DNA of 64,000 nt from Cellvibrio sp. PSBB006. GTDB taxonomy: Bacteria; Pseudomonadota; Gammaproteobacteria; Pseudomonadales; Cellvibrionaceae. The notes under the pieces are model-generated. The model had not been told where the DNA came from. It worked only from the letters and a program-made list of their open reading frames with translations, and did not search any database. Positions 46,577 through 56,059 of the stretch are shown piece after piece. Within the stretch, counting starts at the first letter, position 1. Each line of letters starts with the position of its first letter. Where the stretch lies: the NCBI RefSeq assembly GCF_002162135.1, contig NZ_CP021382.1:1240001-1304000 (forward strand), written 5' to 3'. Both the position numbers and the translations under genes were made by a program.

Positions 46577-47683
46577 TTAGGTTTCGTCAGTCGTACTGGC
46601 CACAGTGGCCAGCGTTGCTGTAGCAGCGCGAATCGGATCGCTGTCCAGCAGGGATTTAATTTTCTCGGCATAAGCCGGATCAGTCGCATAACCTGCATCC
46701 TGCAATGCCTCAGCATAAACTGAAGAATCCACACCGGCTTCCAGTGCCTGACGGTAACGCGGATTGGCTTGCAGGAAATTCACGTAGTCCGCAAAACTCT
46801 CGGCGTAATTATCGTAACGACGGAAATCGGCGCGTTCCTGCTTCGCTATACCCTGCCGGTATTCCAGTGTGCTGACATTCACGCTCGCACCCTGCCAACG
46901 CTCATCCGCTTTGATGTTAAACAGGTTAAAACTGTTGGCACCGGATTGCGTGTGAATCACATGTTTACCCCAACCGGTTTCCAGCGCAGCCTGGGCCAGC
47001 AGGACATCCGCATTCACATTTAATGCTTGCGCCGCTTTTTCAGCATAAGGCTTCAAGGTGTTAATAAATTCTGCCGGTGAATTGGCTACGCCGTTTTTAT
47101 CACCCGTTACCGAGGTATCCGACGTTGTACGTTTGGCCATCGCCATGGCGCGTTGAGCTTGCGCGAAAGCCAGCATGGAGGCATCAAGGTTGTTATTCAC
47201 GGGTGCAGGATTATTGCCCGGCGCATCCTCGGCAAACGCACTCATTAACTGTTGCCCTTGAAGCACGTCAGATAATTGTTTAACCGGCGCTACATCACCG
47301 GCTGGATCAAGCTCATAACCTTTGTTGGTCGGCAAAGGACGCTGCTGATCACCGTAAGCGCGTTGCATTTGCGCATAGAGTGCATCGGCTAAACCCAGGC
47401 CGCGCCCGCTGGTCAACTCCAGAGACATTTGTTGATCGAGCATATCCTGGTGAAATTGCGTTTCACTGCTATTGAAATAGCTGCCTTCCGCAAATACTTC
47501 ATTGGAGGAACGCATGGTCTTCAACATTTGTTGCACAAAAATCGCTTCAAATTTTTTCGCTACTTCTTTCAACGCCTTGGGATCATCATCGCGCCCCAGA
47601 TGTTTAATGTTATTCAACGCCTGGTTATTCAGAAATGAATCCTGCGCGGCTTGTAGCTGATTTTTATTGTCGACGGGAATCAT
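46577..47683 (-). CDS. flgJ: Rod cap and peptidoglycan hydrolase FlgJ
   Basis: A 368-aa two-domain protein. The N-terminal rod-capping domain (about 1-120) includes KKFEAIFVQQMLKTMRSSNE. The C-terminal glucosaminidase domain (about 210-350) has VLLAQAALETGWGKHV with the conserved catalytic-site Glu. It opens the peptidoglycan so the rod can pass. Its ATG overlaps the flgI stop by one base (ATGA), indicating coupled translation. Confidence 0.94.
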   Translation of the reverse strand: MIPVDNKNQLQAAQDSFLNNQALNNIKHLGRDDDPKALKEVAKKFEAIFVQQMLKTMRSSNEVFAEGSYFNSSETQFHQDMLDQQMSLELTSGRGLGLADALYAQMQRAYGDQQRPLPTNKGYELDPAGDVAPVKQLSDVLQGQQLMSAFAEDAPGNNPAPVNNNLDASMLAFAQAQRAMAMAKRTTSDTSVTGDKNGVANSPAEFINTLKPYAEKAAQALNVNADVLLAQAALETGWGKHVIHTQSGANSFNLFNIKADERWQGASVNVSTLEYRQGIAKQERADFRRYDNYAESFADYVNFLQANPRYRQALEAGVDSSVYAEALQDAGYATDPAYAEKIKSLLDSDPIRAATATLATVASTTDET

Positions 47684-48777
47684 CAGATCACCACCAATTC
47701 TGCTTTCAGCGCGCCGGATTGTTTAAGCGCTTCCAGGATTGCCATCAAATCCGCTGGTGACGCACCCACGGTATTCACGGATTTAACAATATCTTCCAGT
47801 GACGCACCCGGCGCAAACTTGAACATGGGATTGGTTTCTTCCGTCACCTCAACACGGCTGTTGGGCACGACTACGGTTTGGCCCTGGCCAAATTCATTAG
47901 GCTGGCTCACTGTCAGACTTTCCGAAACAGAGACGGTCAAACTGCCGTGGGTTACCGCAACTGGTGACACGCGTACGTTCTGTCCGACAACGATGGTGCC
48001 GGTGCGCGAATTAATAATGACTTTGGCCGCTTCTTCGCCGGGTTTCACATCGAGATTTTCCAGCATCGCCAAAAAATCCACGCGGTGCGCCGGATTCACT
48101 GGTGCATCTACCATGATAGAAACGGCATCCAGCGGGCGCGCGGTTTCCGGCCCGAGTAAATCGTTAATACTTTTGGCAACGCGAGTCGCCGTGGTGAAAT
48201 CGGCGCGGTGCAAATTAAAAATAATCGGCTGGCCGGCCGCGAAATTGGTATCCACCATGCGCTCAACAATCGCGCCGCTGGGAATGCGGCCGGTGCTTTG
48301 AATATTCACTTTAATATTGGAGCCGTCGTTACCTGTCGCACCAAAACCACCGACCACGAGGTTACCTTGAGCAACGGCGTAGACTTTGCCATCCAGCCCT
48401 TTGAGGCCGGACATCAACAAGCTGCCGCCGCGCAAACTTTTGGCGTTACTGATCGATGACACCGTGACATCCAGGGTTTGGCCCGGTTTGGCAAAGGCGG
48501 GCAATTCTGCCTGCACCATTACCGCCGCGACGTTTTTCATCTGCATACGCGTGCCTTCCGGTACGGTAATACCGAATTGCTTCAACATGCTGTTAAACGA
48601 TTGCACGGTAAAAGGTGATTGCGTGGTTTGGTCACCGGTGCCGTCAAGGCCTACAACCAGACCGTAACCAATTAATTGGTTGGCACGAACGCCGGCAACG
48701 GATGTGAGATCCTTGATGCGTTCAGCGTGCGCGCTCAGCGGCAAACTTATTAAGATGATAATCAGGCAACGCCACAT
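47683..48777 (-). CDS. flgI: Flagellar P-ring protein FlgI
   Basis: A 364-aa periplasmic P-ring subunit with a signal peptide ending near SAHA (about 18). [20 protein letters not shown] follows, then GTGDQT and the C-terminal [18 protein letters not shown]. Length and motifs are normal. It sits between flgH and flgJ in the flgFGHIJKL operon and assembles around the rod in the peptidoglycan layer. Confidence 0.96.
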   Translation of the reverse strand: MWRCLIIILISLPLSAHAERIKDLTSVAGVRANQLIGYGLVVGLDGTGDQTTQSPFTVQSFNSMLKQFGITVPEGTRMQMKNVAAVMVQAELPAFAKPGQTLDVTVSSISNAKSLRGGSLLMSGLKGLDGKVYAVAQGNLVVGGFGATGNDGSNIKVNIQSTGRIPSGAIVERMVDTNFAAGQPIIFNLHRADFTTATRVAKSINDLLGPETARPLDAVSIMVDAPVNPAHRVDFLAMLENLDVKPGEEAAKVIINSRTGTIVVGQNVRVSPVAVTHGSLTVSVSESLTVSQPNEFGQGQTVVVPNSRVEVTEETNPMFKFAPGASLEDIVKSVNTVGASPADLMAILEALKQSGALKAELVVI

Positions 48778-48792
48778 GATGTTTCCGCTCCG

Positions 48793-49509
48793 TTAAAAGG
48801 GCCAGTATTCGCTGTTAAAGAAGCGCGCCAACCAACCCATGGATTGCGAGTCTGCCAGTGTGCCGGTACCGCTGTAAGAAATTTGTGCATTCGCCAGACG
48901 AGTCGATACCACCGTATTGTTTGGTGAAATATCATCGGGACGCACAATGCCGCTGATGCGAATAAATTCATCACCGCGATTCAACGTCATCCATTTTTCA
49001 CCGCGCACCACGAGATTGCCGTTCGGTAAAACTTCTGCGACAGTCACAGTGATATTGCCTTGCAAGCTGTTACTTTGATCGGCACCGGCATCGCCATTGA
49101 ATTCGCGGTTTTGTTGTAACGCCGTTTCCAGCGTCGACCCTTTAAACGCCGGGTTATTACCAAATAAGGGGCCAGCATTAAACGTGGTGTCGCTTTCCTT
49201 GCTGACATTGACACCGGAGGTTTTACGCGAGACGGTGCGCTCAGTCAGCGTGATGGTGATGATGTCACCGACGTTCAAGGCTTTGCGATCATCAAACAAC
49301 GACAATCCATAACGTTCCTGGAACAACGAACCTTCAGTGCGCTGTGGCAAGGTGGCTGCCTGCGAAACCGACGGTGCATAATAAGGATCACCCGGCGCCG
49401 GTTTGTCGTTGGTCATACAAGCCGACAAACCCATTGCACCGACCACGATCAGCGCAATACTTTTACCGCGTACTGCCAGATTTGTAAGAGATTCGCTGAT
49501 GCGTTTCAT
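48793..49509 (-). CDS. flgH: Flagellar L-ring lipoprotein FlgH
   Basis: A 238-aa outer-membrane lipoprotein with a signal peptide ending in LSAC (lipid-attachment Cys about residue 31). The family block SLFDDRKALNVGDIITITL and the C-terminal YSGTGTLADSQSMGWLARFF are present. It forms the L ring around the rod. It is 19 bases from flgG and 15 from flgI. Confidence 0.96.
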   Translation of the reverse strand: MKRISESLTNLAVRGKSIALIVVGAMGLSACMTNDKPAPGDPYYAPSVSQAATLPQRTEGSLFQERYGLSLFDDRKALNVGDIITITLTERTVSRKTSGVNVSKESDTTFNAGPLFGNNPAFKGSTLETALQQNREFNGDAGADQSNSLQGNITVTVAEVLPNGNLVVRGEKWMTLNRGDEFIRISGIVRPDDISPNNTVVSTRLANAQISYSGTGTLADSQSMGWLARFFNSEYWPF

Positions 49510-49528
49510 GGTGAAGTTAGCTCCGTGA

Positions 49529-50314
49529 TTAAAGCGTCTGGGTAATGTATTGCAACATCTGGTCGGCTGCTGACACGACCTTGGAATTCATTTCATAGGC
49601 ACGCTGGGTGGTGATCATGTTCACCATTTCTTCCACGATATCCACGTTGGAATTTTCCAGCGTGCCCTGCAACAAGCGCCCCATACCGTTTTCACCGGGT
49701 GCACCTTGTTGCGGGTTACCGCTGGCTACCGTCTCGCGAAACAGATTGCCACCGATAGCTTGCAAACCCGTGGGGTTAATAAAATCCACCAGCAAGATAT
49801 CGCCGATCTGTTGTGGCTCTACTTCGCCGTCCCTAAACGCACTGACGATACCGTCTGTACTGATGGTGACGTGATTGGTGCCTTCAGGAATATTGATCGC
49901 CGGCTCAACCAGCATACCCTCGTTATTCACTAACTGGCCTTCACCGTTAATTTGCAGTTGGCCATTACGGGTATAAGCGAGTGTGCCGTCAGGCATCAGG
50001 ATTTGCAGGAAACCGCGACCGTCGATAGCAACATCCAGCGGTTGCTCAGTCACTTGCAAACTGCCTTCAGTAAATTGTTTTTGCGTTGCCACGACGCGCA
50101 CACCGGTACCCAATTGCAAACCGGATGGCAGCTCAGTGTCTTGCGTCGTTTGTGCACCCGGTTGCCGTTGGACCTGATACATCAAGTCTTCAAACACAGC
50201 GCGATCGCGTTTAAAACCGACCGTGCCCACATTCGCCAGGTTATTGGAAATGGTGGTGAGTTGTTTATCCTGTGCGGCCAACCCGGTTTTACTGACGTAG
50301 AGTGCGGCGTGCAT
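49529..50314 (-). CDS. flgG: Distal rod protein FlgG
   Basis: A 261-aa distal rod protein with the rod N-terminal motif LTTISNNLANVGTVGFKRDR, the FlgG-specific YQVQRQPGAQT region and the C-terminal NSNVDIVEEMVNMITTQRAYE. Length is standard. It is co-transcribed with flgF (87-base gap). Confidence 0.96.
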   Translation of the reverse strand: MHAALYVSKTGLAAQDKQLTTISNNLANVGTVGFKRDRAVFEDLMYQVQRQPGAQTTQDTELPSGLQLGTGVRVVATQKQFTEGSLQVTEQPLDVAIDGRGFLQILMPDGTLAYTRNGQLQINGEGQLVNNEGMLVEPAINIPEGTNHVTISTDGIVSAFRDGEVEPQQIGDILLVDFINPTGLQAIGGNLFRETVASGNPQQGAPGENGMGRLLQGTLENSNVDIVEEMVNMITTQRAYEMNSKVVSAADQMLQYITQTL

Positions 50315-50401
50315 AGTGTTTCTCTCTCTGGTTCACCCCGCCGAAGCAGGATTTAAAAAATGTGATTAAAAAGCGGAAAACATTTTCCGCTGTTATGCCT
50401 A

Positions 50402-51145
50402 TCAGGACATTTGCAACAGGCGTGCCGAAGCACTGGAATTTTCTTCTACGGTTTTCATGAATTTCACTTGCATCTCGTATTGACGAGACAAGGTGAGGAT
50501 ATCGGTGAAGGCGCTCACGGCGTTTACGTTGCTGCCTTCGAGAAAGCCACCCAACACACGCACCTCAGCGGCTACCGGTGCAGGCAAGCCGTCGCGTTGA
50601 CGGAATAAACCGTCTTCGCCTTTCTCGATGTTTTGCAGGTCTGGATTCACCAGACGAATACGATTGATCTCCACCATGGCTTCCGGGCCCTGCCCTTGCG
50701 CCACTATGGATAAGGTGCCGTCGCCACCGATTTCGAGTTTTTCCAGCGGTGGAAAGGTAATCGGGCCGCCGTTACCCAGCACCGCCAGGCCGTTGCTGGT
50801 ACGCAACACACCATTGGCATCAATGCTGAGGTTGCCAGCACGGGTATAGGCTTCGGTACCATCCGGCGCCTGAACCGCAATAAAACCGGGGCCGCTGAGG
50901 GCCAGATCCATTTCGTTACCGGTGTTGATCAAAGGCCCTTGCTGGAAATCAGTGGCAGGTGATTCGGTCAGCGCGTAAGCGCGGGTCGGTTGGCCTTCGC
51001 CGTAGTACACCGCCATGCTGCGCGCCTGGGCGAAGTCCGAACGAAAACCGGTGGTATTGAGGTTGGCGAGGTTATTGGCATGGACCGTCTGCGCCATCAT
51101 GTTGTGCTTGGCCCCGGTCATTGCGATGTATAACGCCTTGTCCAT
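50402..51145 (-). CDS. flgF: Proximal rod protein FlgF
   Basis: A 247-aa proximal rod protein starting MDKALYIAMTGAKHNMMAQT, with NNLANLNTTGFRSDF and a C-terminal LTLSRQYEMQVKFMKT. It is the first gene of the flgFGHIJKL operon and has its own near-consensus sigma-54 promoter at 51199-51216. Confidence 0.95.
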   Translation of the reverse strand: MDKALYIAMTGAKHNMMAQTVHANNLANLNTTGFRSDFAQARSMAVYYGEGQPTRAYALTESPATDFQQGPLINTGNEMDLALSGPGFIAVQAPDGTEAYTRAGNLSIDANGVLRTSNGLAVLGNGGPITFPPLEKLEIGGDGTLSIVAQGQGPEAMVEINRIRLVNPDLQNIEKGEDGLFRQRDGLPAPVAAEVRVLGGFLEGSNVNAVSAFTDILTLSRQYEMQVKFMKTVEENSSASARLLQMS

Positions 51146-51198
51146 CTGTAAATCCTCTGGCCGTTAATTTTTTGGCAGTTTTGTGGATAAACAGGGTT

Positions 51199-51216
51199 TT
51201 GCAAGAGCGGTGCCAA
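51199..51216 (-). promoter_or_regulatory. Sigma-54 promoter of flgFGHIJKL
   Basis: The minus strand reads CTTGGCACCGCTCTTGCAAA, close to the full -24/-12 consensus with GG and GC 10 bases apart, about 55 bases upstream of flgF. Confidence 0.88.
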
Positions 51217-51313
51217 GTTGTTGCGGCTGTTGATAAAGTCGCTAACCTGCTGATTTTTAAATAGAAATATGGAAAGAAGAAGCGTGAGAGGAAGGAGTAA
51301 CGCTGGCGGGTCT

Positions 51314-51350
51314 AAAAAGAAAATAACAGAGCGGCAAACTGCTGCCGCTC
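51314..51350 (-). terminator. Intrinsic terminator after flgE
   Basis: GAGCGGCA (51329-51336) pairs with TGCCGCTC (51343-51350). Reading on the minus strand the stem is followed by a T-rich run, ending flgBCDE 38 bases after the flgE stop. Confidence 0.88.
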
Positions 51351-51387
51351 GTTTGCCGCTATTGCCGGTGGTGGTGTCGACACCCTA

Positions 51388-53736
51388 TTACCTCAAGTTA
51401 ATGATGGTCTGGGTGGTGGCATTGGCTGTTTCAATGGTTTTAGCGTTGGCCTGGAAATTCCGCTGGGCGATGATCAGATTCACCAGCTCTTCCGACAGAT
51501 CAACGTTAGACTCTTCCAGCGCACCCGCCGTAATGTTGCCCAGCGAAGATGAACCCGGAGCCCCGATGACCGCTTCACCGGTTTCAAAGGTCTGCGCCCA
51601 CATGGTGTTGCCGACCGGTTTCAAGCCTTCAATGTTGTTGAAATTTGCCAGAGCAACCTGTCCCAGTACCTGAGCTTCACCGTTAGTAAAACGGGCGAAG
51701 ATAATCCCGGTAGAGCCCACATCCAGACCCGCCAGACGACCGGTGGCATAGCCATTCTGGTCGTAGTCGTCCACCGCAAAATCATTGCCGAACTGAGTTG
51801 AACCGGCCAGGTCGATCTCGAAGTTGGAGCTGGACGGCGGCTCAACCACCGGCGTTGTTCCCCCTTGCAAGACATTCAGCGGCGCCAATGCACCATTGGG
51901 TTCGCCGTCCTCACCCAGCGGGGTCCAGTTAGAAATCAACATACTGTCGGTGAGCGTGGTGTTCAGGGTGCCATCGGCATTGAAATGCACGTTGAAGCCG
52001 GCCATGGTTGGCAGTGTATTTTCCGGCGACGGCAAGGTGGGGTCAGGGTCACCCACATTCTGGCCATCGATCTGCACATACATCACCCAATGGTTCGGCG
52101 AGGTGGAGGGATCAGCCGGATCATAAGGCTGCTTCACGAAATACTGGCTCATGATGTGCGGGTTGCCGAGGCTGTCGAACACCGGGTTGGAGGTCGCATG
52201 GTTGTAGGTGTTTTGATCCGTAGGATCAAAGGCATTGATCGGCACATCGGTAAAACTGGCTGGTGTCAGCGGTGCAAACAGGTTACCTACCGCCGGCAGG
52301 CTGTCAGCTACAGCGTAGCCTTCTTCCATCACAATGGTGATATTGCCCCCGATCACGGCGGCGTCGTTGACGTTATTGATGGTTTGCAAACCGGTACCTG
52401 CGCGGCCCTGAATATCAGCCTGACCGGCCGGTAATGGCCCTTCAAAAGCAAAGCGCAGGTCAGTACCCACGGCAGAGACAATCTCCAGATCCCCGGCGGT
52501 ATTCACGGTAGCGCTGATGCCCGGCAGCGTTGACGTGGTCAGCCCATTAATTTCATTCGCCAGGGCAGCCAGGTTATTCGCATTCAGTGCAATGCCATTC
52601 AAGGTGAGGTTGCCGTTGCTGTTATCAAAGTTGGTTGCATAAAGTGTTGCATTGGTCCGCGCCGTCGCGGTTACACCGGCCAACGCATTTAGCTCGGAAG
52701 CCGTTTGGGCGGCAGATGCGCCGGCATCACTGGTAAAGGTCACGGTCGCGCCGGTAGGACCTTCGATCTCCAGGGTTTGCGATAAATAGCCGTTGGTTGC
52801 TGCGGGGATACCGGCAACGGAAGGGCCAGCACCATTTAAAGCAGTCGACAAAGCATTGCCGCCGGTCACGTTCGCCAGCGAGATGGTTGATGAAGCGCCT
52901 TCGGTCAGGTCACGAAACTCTATATTGCCGCCATTAGCTACCGCTTGCACATTGATCGGCGTAGCCGCGCTGAAGATAGCGCTGTTGATCAGGTTAACAA
53001 TGTCCTGCACAGAGTTGGCGGTAGACGCATTCAGGTTAATCGATACAGTACCGTTGCCAGACGCCGGTGTTGAGCCTGCCAGCGTAATATCAAAGGTGGT
53101 CGGCGTCGCGGCGAAGTCCACCGGTGTGGCTACCGCACCCAGGTTAGTGGTGGTAGTGGTCGCATCCTGTAAACCTACCTGGGTAACGCCCACTGCCGCA
53201 CCATCGGTAGCAAAACTGCTGCCCACGGTTTCCAGAACGGTTTCGTTGGAATCAAGGTTGAACGCTGACTCAACACCGGTGGTTTGGCGCGGTGCCTGGG
53301 TATTCACATCAACCCGCAAATTACCGAGGATACCGCTGATATTGCCTTCCGCATTGGCGGAAAAGCCCTGCAAATACGAGCCGGTAGCACTGACGACATA
53401 CCCCTCGTCGTCCAGGCCAAAGGCACCGGCACGGGTAAAGAGTCGTTCGCCCTGGTCACTCAACACAAAAAAGCCGGAACCGTTAACCGCCAGGTCCAGG
53501 TCACGCTCGGTCAGCTTCGGGTTGCCGTTACCGAAGTCCTGGCGAATCATCTGTAAGCTCACACCGCTGCCCGGCGTGTTGCCGCCGCTACCCAGGATAC
53601 TGGCGGAATACAAATCACCAAACTCCACCCGCGATGATTTGAAACCGATAGTGCCAGCGTTGGCAATATTGTTACCGGTCACCTGCAGGTCAGTGTTCGA
53701 GGCACGAATGCCACTCAGCGCGGTGTTAAAAGACAT
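51388..53736 (-). CDS. flgE: Flagellar hook protein FlgE (large form)
   Basis: A 782-aa hook subunit. The N-terminus MSFNTALSGIRASNTDLQ with NNIANAGTIGFKSSRVEF and the C-terminus EESNVDLSEELVNLIIAQRN are diagnostic. The ATG at 53736 has AGGAG six bases upstream; a longer frame is spurious. The protein is nearly twice the enteric length (about 400 aa), because of a long, Thr/Asn/Ala-rich variable middle region. It lies 131 bases from flgD and is the last gene of flgBCDE. Confidence 0.94.
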   Translation of the reverse strand: MSFNTALSGIRASNTDLQVTGNNIANAGTIGFKSSRVEFGDLYSASILGSGGNTPGSGVSLQMIRQDFGNGNPKLTERDLDLAVNGSGFFVLSDQGERLFTRAGAFGLDDEGYVVSATGSYLQGFSANAEGNISGILGNLRVDVNTQAPRQTTGVESAFNLDSNETVLETVGSSFATDGAAVGVTQVGLQDATTTTTNLGAVATPVDFAATPTTFDITLAGSTPASGNGTVSINLNASTANSVQDIVNLINSAIFSAATPINVQAVANGGNIEFRDLTEGASSTISLANVTGGNALSTALNGAGPSVAGIPAATNGYLSQTLEIEGPTGATVTFTSDAGASAAQTASELNALAGVTATARTNATLYATNFDNSNGNLTLNGIALNANNLAALANEINGLTTSTLPGISATVNTAGDLEIVSAVGTDLRFAFEGPLPAGQADIQGRAGTGLQTINNVNDAAVIGGNITIVMEEGYAVADSLPAVGNLFAPLTPASFTDVPINAFDPTDQNTYNHATSNPVFDSLGNPHIMSQYFVKQPYDPADPSTSPNHWVMYVQIDGQNVGDPDPTLPSPENTLPTMAGFNVHFNADGTLNTTLTDSMLISNWTPLGEDGEPNGALAPLNVLQGGTTPVVEPPSSSNFEIDLAGSTQFGNDFAVDDYDQNGYATGRLAGLDVGSTGIIFARFTNGEAQVLGQVALANFNNIEGLKPVGNTMWAQTFETGEAVIGAPGSSSLGNITAGALEESNVDLSEELVNLIIAQRNFQANAKTIETANATTQTIINLR

Positions 53737-53867
53737 GATGTGCTCCTGGGTACGTGAGTCGCTGGTGGCTGGATATCGCCACCAGTATTTCAATAACGGT
53801 TATTAAATACGTTGCTGTTTTTTGCTGCATCGGCTGTCCGGGAAGGGTGTCGCCAGCCTGCCGCGCA

Positions 53868-54578
53868 TTAGTTAAATTGTTTAACGTCACCGATAGCCAC
53901 TGGACCGAGGCCCGCGAGGTTCAGGGTGATCACGCCATCCGTCCCCAGAGTCACGCTGTTGACGTTAGCGCTGAGTGCTGTCTCCAGTTGCTCGGCTTTA
54001 CCGTCCTGGGTCGCGTAGACCTCAAAGGTGTACTCACCGACGGGCAAGGGTTCTTCACCCGCTGTCCAGGTCAACAGCTCGCCGTTGACTTCCATAAACT
54101 GGCCGTCCCAGCGGAACGACACTTCGCCGGCTGGCATTCCACCGACAGGAATATTGGCCACTAACTCACCTTCGCTATCGTAGACACTGATCTTCATATC
54201 CCCGGTCGCCGCCGCGAGGTCCACACTGCCAGAAACAATCCCGCCAGCGGTCAAACGCGCCGTCTCCGCCGGTACCGTCACTGAACGGCCCACCAATGAA
54301 GATGCTTGTAACGCCTGGTTGGACATAAAGCTGGAGCTGAAATTATCGAAATTGGTGTTGAGCCGTTCCAGACCTTCCACTGAGCTGAACTGCGCCAACT
54401 GCGCAACAAATTCGGTATTGTCCTGCGGACTTAGCGGGTCCTGATTATTCAGCTGGGTGATCATCAGTTCGAGAAACGCCGTCTGGCCCAACTCGTTGCT
54501 TTTGGTTTCCTTCGGCTGGTTGTTGATATTCAAATTACTCAACACATTGCCGGTGGTGTTGTTATTGACCTGACTCAT
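53868..54578 (-). CDS. flgD: Hook-cap/scaffold protein FlgD
   Basis: A 236-aa scaffold that caps the growing hook. The N-terminal FLELMITQLNNQDPLSPQDN is the FlgD signature (about 31-50), followed by FVAQLAQFSSVEGLERLN and an Ig-like region with a Tudor-like insertion. It begins 12 bases after flgC. Confidence 0.95.
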   Translation of the reverse strand: MSQVNNNTTGNVLSNLNINNQPKETKSNELGQTAFLELMITQLNNQDPLSPQDNTEFVAQLAQFSSVEGLERLNTNFDNFSSSFMSNQALQASSLVGRSVTVPAETARLTAGGIVSGSVDLAAATGDMKISVYDSEGELVANIPVGGMPAGEVSFRWDGQFMEVNGELLTWTAGEEPLPVGEYTFEVYATQDGKAEQLETALSANVNSVTLGTDGVITLNLAGLGPVAIGDVKQFN

Positions 54579-54590
54579 CGCTGCCGCTCC

Positions 54591-55049
54591 TTACTGACCC
54601 AGGGTCAACACACGTTGAACCATTTGCTTGGCCGAGTTCATGACCTCGACGTTCATTTGAAACGAGCGCGATGCGGAGATCATATTGGTCATCTCTTCCA
54701 CCGGATTCACGTTGGGGTAAAACACATAACCTTCTTCATCCGCTTTGGGATGATCCGGTTCGTAACGACGCTGTAAGGGTGCATCACTCTCCACCACACC
54801 CATCACTTGCACACCGGCACCCACATCATCGGGTGCGGCAAAGCCGTTATCAAAACCGTTGCCGCTTTTCATTGCTGCCATGGCCTGACGCTGGATAGCG
54901 GCAAACACCGGCTGGCGATTGCGATACACCTCGTCCGCGCTGGAGCTGGCCGACTGGGCATTAGCCAGGTTACTGGCGGTGGTATTCAGGCGCAGACTTT
55001 GCGCGTTCATACCTGAGCCAGCGATGTCGAAGATATGTCCGAGTGCCAT
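54591..55049 (-). CDS. flgC: Proximal rod protein FlgC
   Basis: A 152-aa rod protein. I take the ATG at 55049 (MALGHIFDIAGSGMNAQ), which has GGAG six bases upstream, rather than a frame four codons longer. The conserved NTTASNLANAQSASSS and C-terminal PVEEMTNMISASRSFQMNVE are typical. It lies 47 bases after flgB. Confidence 0.95.
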   Translation of the reverse strand: MALGHIFDIAGSGMNAQSLRLNTTASNLANAQSASSSADEVYRNRQPVFAAIQRQAMAAMKSGNGFDNGFAAPDDVGAGVQVMGVVESDAPLQRRYEPDHPKADEEGYVFYPNVNPVEEMTNMISASRSFQMNVEVMNSAKQMVQRVLTLGQ

Positions 55050-55096
55050 AGTTAACTCCAACGTTTTCCAATCAATTCGTTTAATAAACCGGCCGA

Positions 55097-55498
55097 TTAC
55101 TCACCACGGATGGCGGAGGTCAGCCCTTTAAATTTGCTGTTCAAAAAGGTGAAACTTGCCTGGAATGCCAAGGCATTTTTCATGTATTCGGCATGCTCAA
55201 TCTGGTCTTCCACGGTATTCCCGTCGATGGATGGCTGGTTGGGTACGCGGTACATCATGTTGCTGTCGTCCAACGCCATGCCCGCACCGCCGATATGACC
55301 GGCGTCAGTGGTTTGCATATTGAACCGCCCCGTCTGCTCCATCTTGCCTGCGAGCATGGTTTTAAAGTCGAGGTCGCGGGCTTTGTAGTTGGGGGTATCG
55401 ACATTGGCCAGGTTATCCGCCAGCACCGATGCCCGCTGACCACGCACTCGCAGTGCGCTTTCGTGGATTCCGAGTGCTGATTCGAAGGATATGGACAT
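55097..55498 (-). CDS. flgB: Proximal rod protein FlgB
   Basis: A 133-aa rod protein with the signature SVLADNLANVDTPNYKARDL and EHAEYMKNALAFQASFTFLN near the end. It is the first gene of flgBCDE, 45-65 bases downstream of a sigma-54 promoter. cheR and cheV, transcribed in the same direction upstream, are separated from it by the palindromic elements D and E. Confidence 0.95.
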   Translation of the reverse strand: MSISFESALGIHESALRVRGQRASVLADNLANVDTPNYKARDLDFKTMLAGKMEQTGRFNMQTTDAGHIGGAGMALDDSNMMYRVPNQPSIDGNTVEDQIEHAEYMKNALAFQASFTFLNSKFKGLTSAIRGE

Positions 55499-55543
55499 AA
55501 GTGGCTCCGGCGTTTCTTAAAGGTTTTACTCTTGCGTGTGTTA

Positions 55544-55562
55544 AAGCAAGGGGTATGCCAAA
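55544..55562 (-). promoter_or_regulatory. Sigma-54 promoter of flgBCDE
   Basis: The minus strand reads TTTGGCATACCCCTTGCTT, with GG and GC 10 bases apart and a good -12 TTGC, about 47 bases upstream of flgB. Confidence 0.85.
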
Positions 55563-55714
55563 GGCCAACATTTACATTAACTTATTGATTTTTATAGATA
55601 TTAGTCTGAATGATTAGGTGGCAATGCGGCAGTAGAAACCGGCAAGGGGAGAAGCGGCAAAGGAAAAGCGGCAAGATTTTTCCGCTTTTCTTGGGGTGTC
55701 GGTGGGAAATGAGA

Positions 55715-55871
55715 AAGGGGTTGGGGAGCAGCTTGCAAGACACGCCGTGAACCCGGCCCCTACGCGCTCCCGGCGCTTCGGGACACTTCCCACATCCATG
55801 TGGGTCGTCCATGGGGGCTCAGCACCGACATCCTGTCGGTGATGGTCTTGCAAGCTGCTCCCCAACCCCTT
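55715..55871. repeat. Palindromic element D
   Basis: Perfect 27-bp inverted arms (55715-55741 and 55845-55871) surround a 103-base core that begins ACGCCGTGAACCC, as in element B. The core includes a GC-rich module also found in element E (CCCACA/TGTGGG hairpin at 55789-55804, and CGCTCCCGGCGCTTCG) and a CACCGACA/TGTCGGTG hairpin. The arms are unlike those of other copies except at the inner AAGAC/GTCTT. Confidence 0.9.
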
Positions 55872-56059
55872 CAATGCCAAACGATTGGCTTTGTGGTTTT
55901 AAAGGTTTTAATTCGATAGAACTTCTTTTAGTTGTTGCAGAAGGCTACTCAGAGGATGAAGCGAGAAATGTTTCAGCTGTGATAAATGCAACTGACTCTA
56001 CCAGTGCACATTTATTGATAATTTAAAAAGAAGAGAATCCGTATATTTCAGATGGCACA
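55872..56059 (+). other. Spacer with a 50-codon open frame, enclosed by palindromes D and E
   Basis: A 188-base stretch, more AT-rich than its surroundings, between convergently oriented palindromes D and E. It contains ATG 55874 to a stop at 56026 (50 aa, MPNDWLCGFKGFNSIELLL at the start). The composition looks protein-like, but there is no Shine-Dalgarno and I recognise no family. It is probably a gene fragment. The layout parallels 7590-7823. Confidence 0.4.

Noticed and set aside
55582..55880. Reading frames running through palindrome D on the minus strand
   Set aside because: They consist largely of palindrome sequence and have no family resemblance or start signal.
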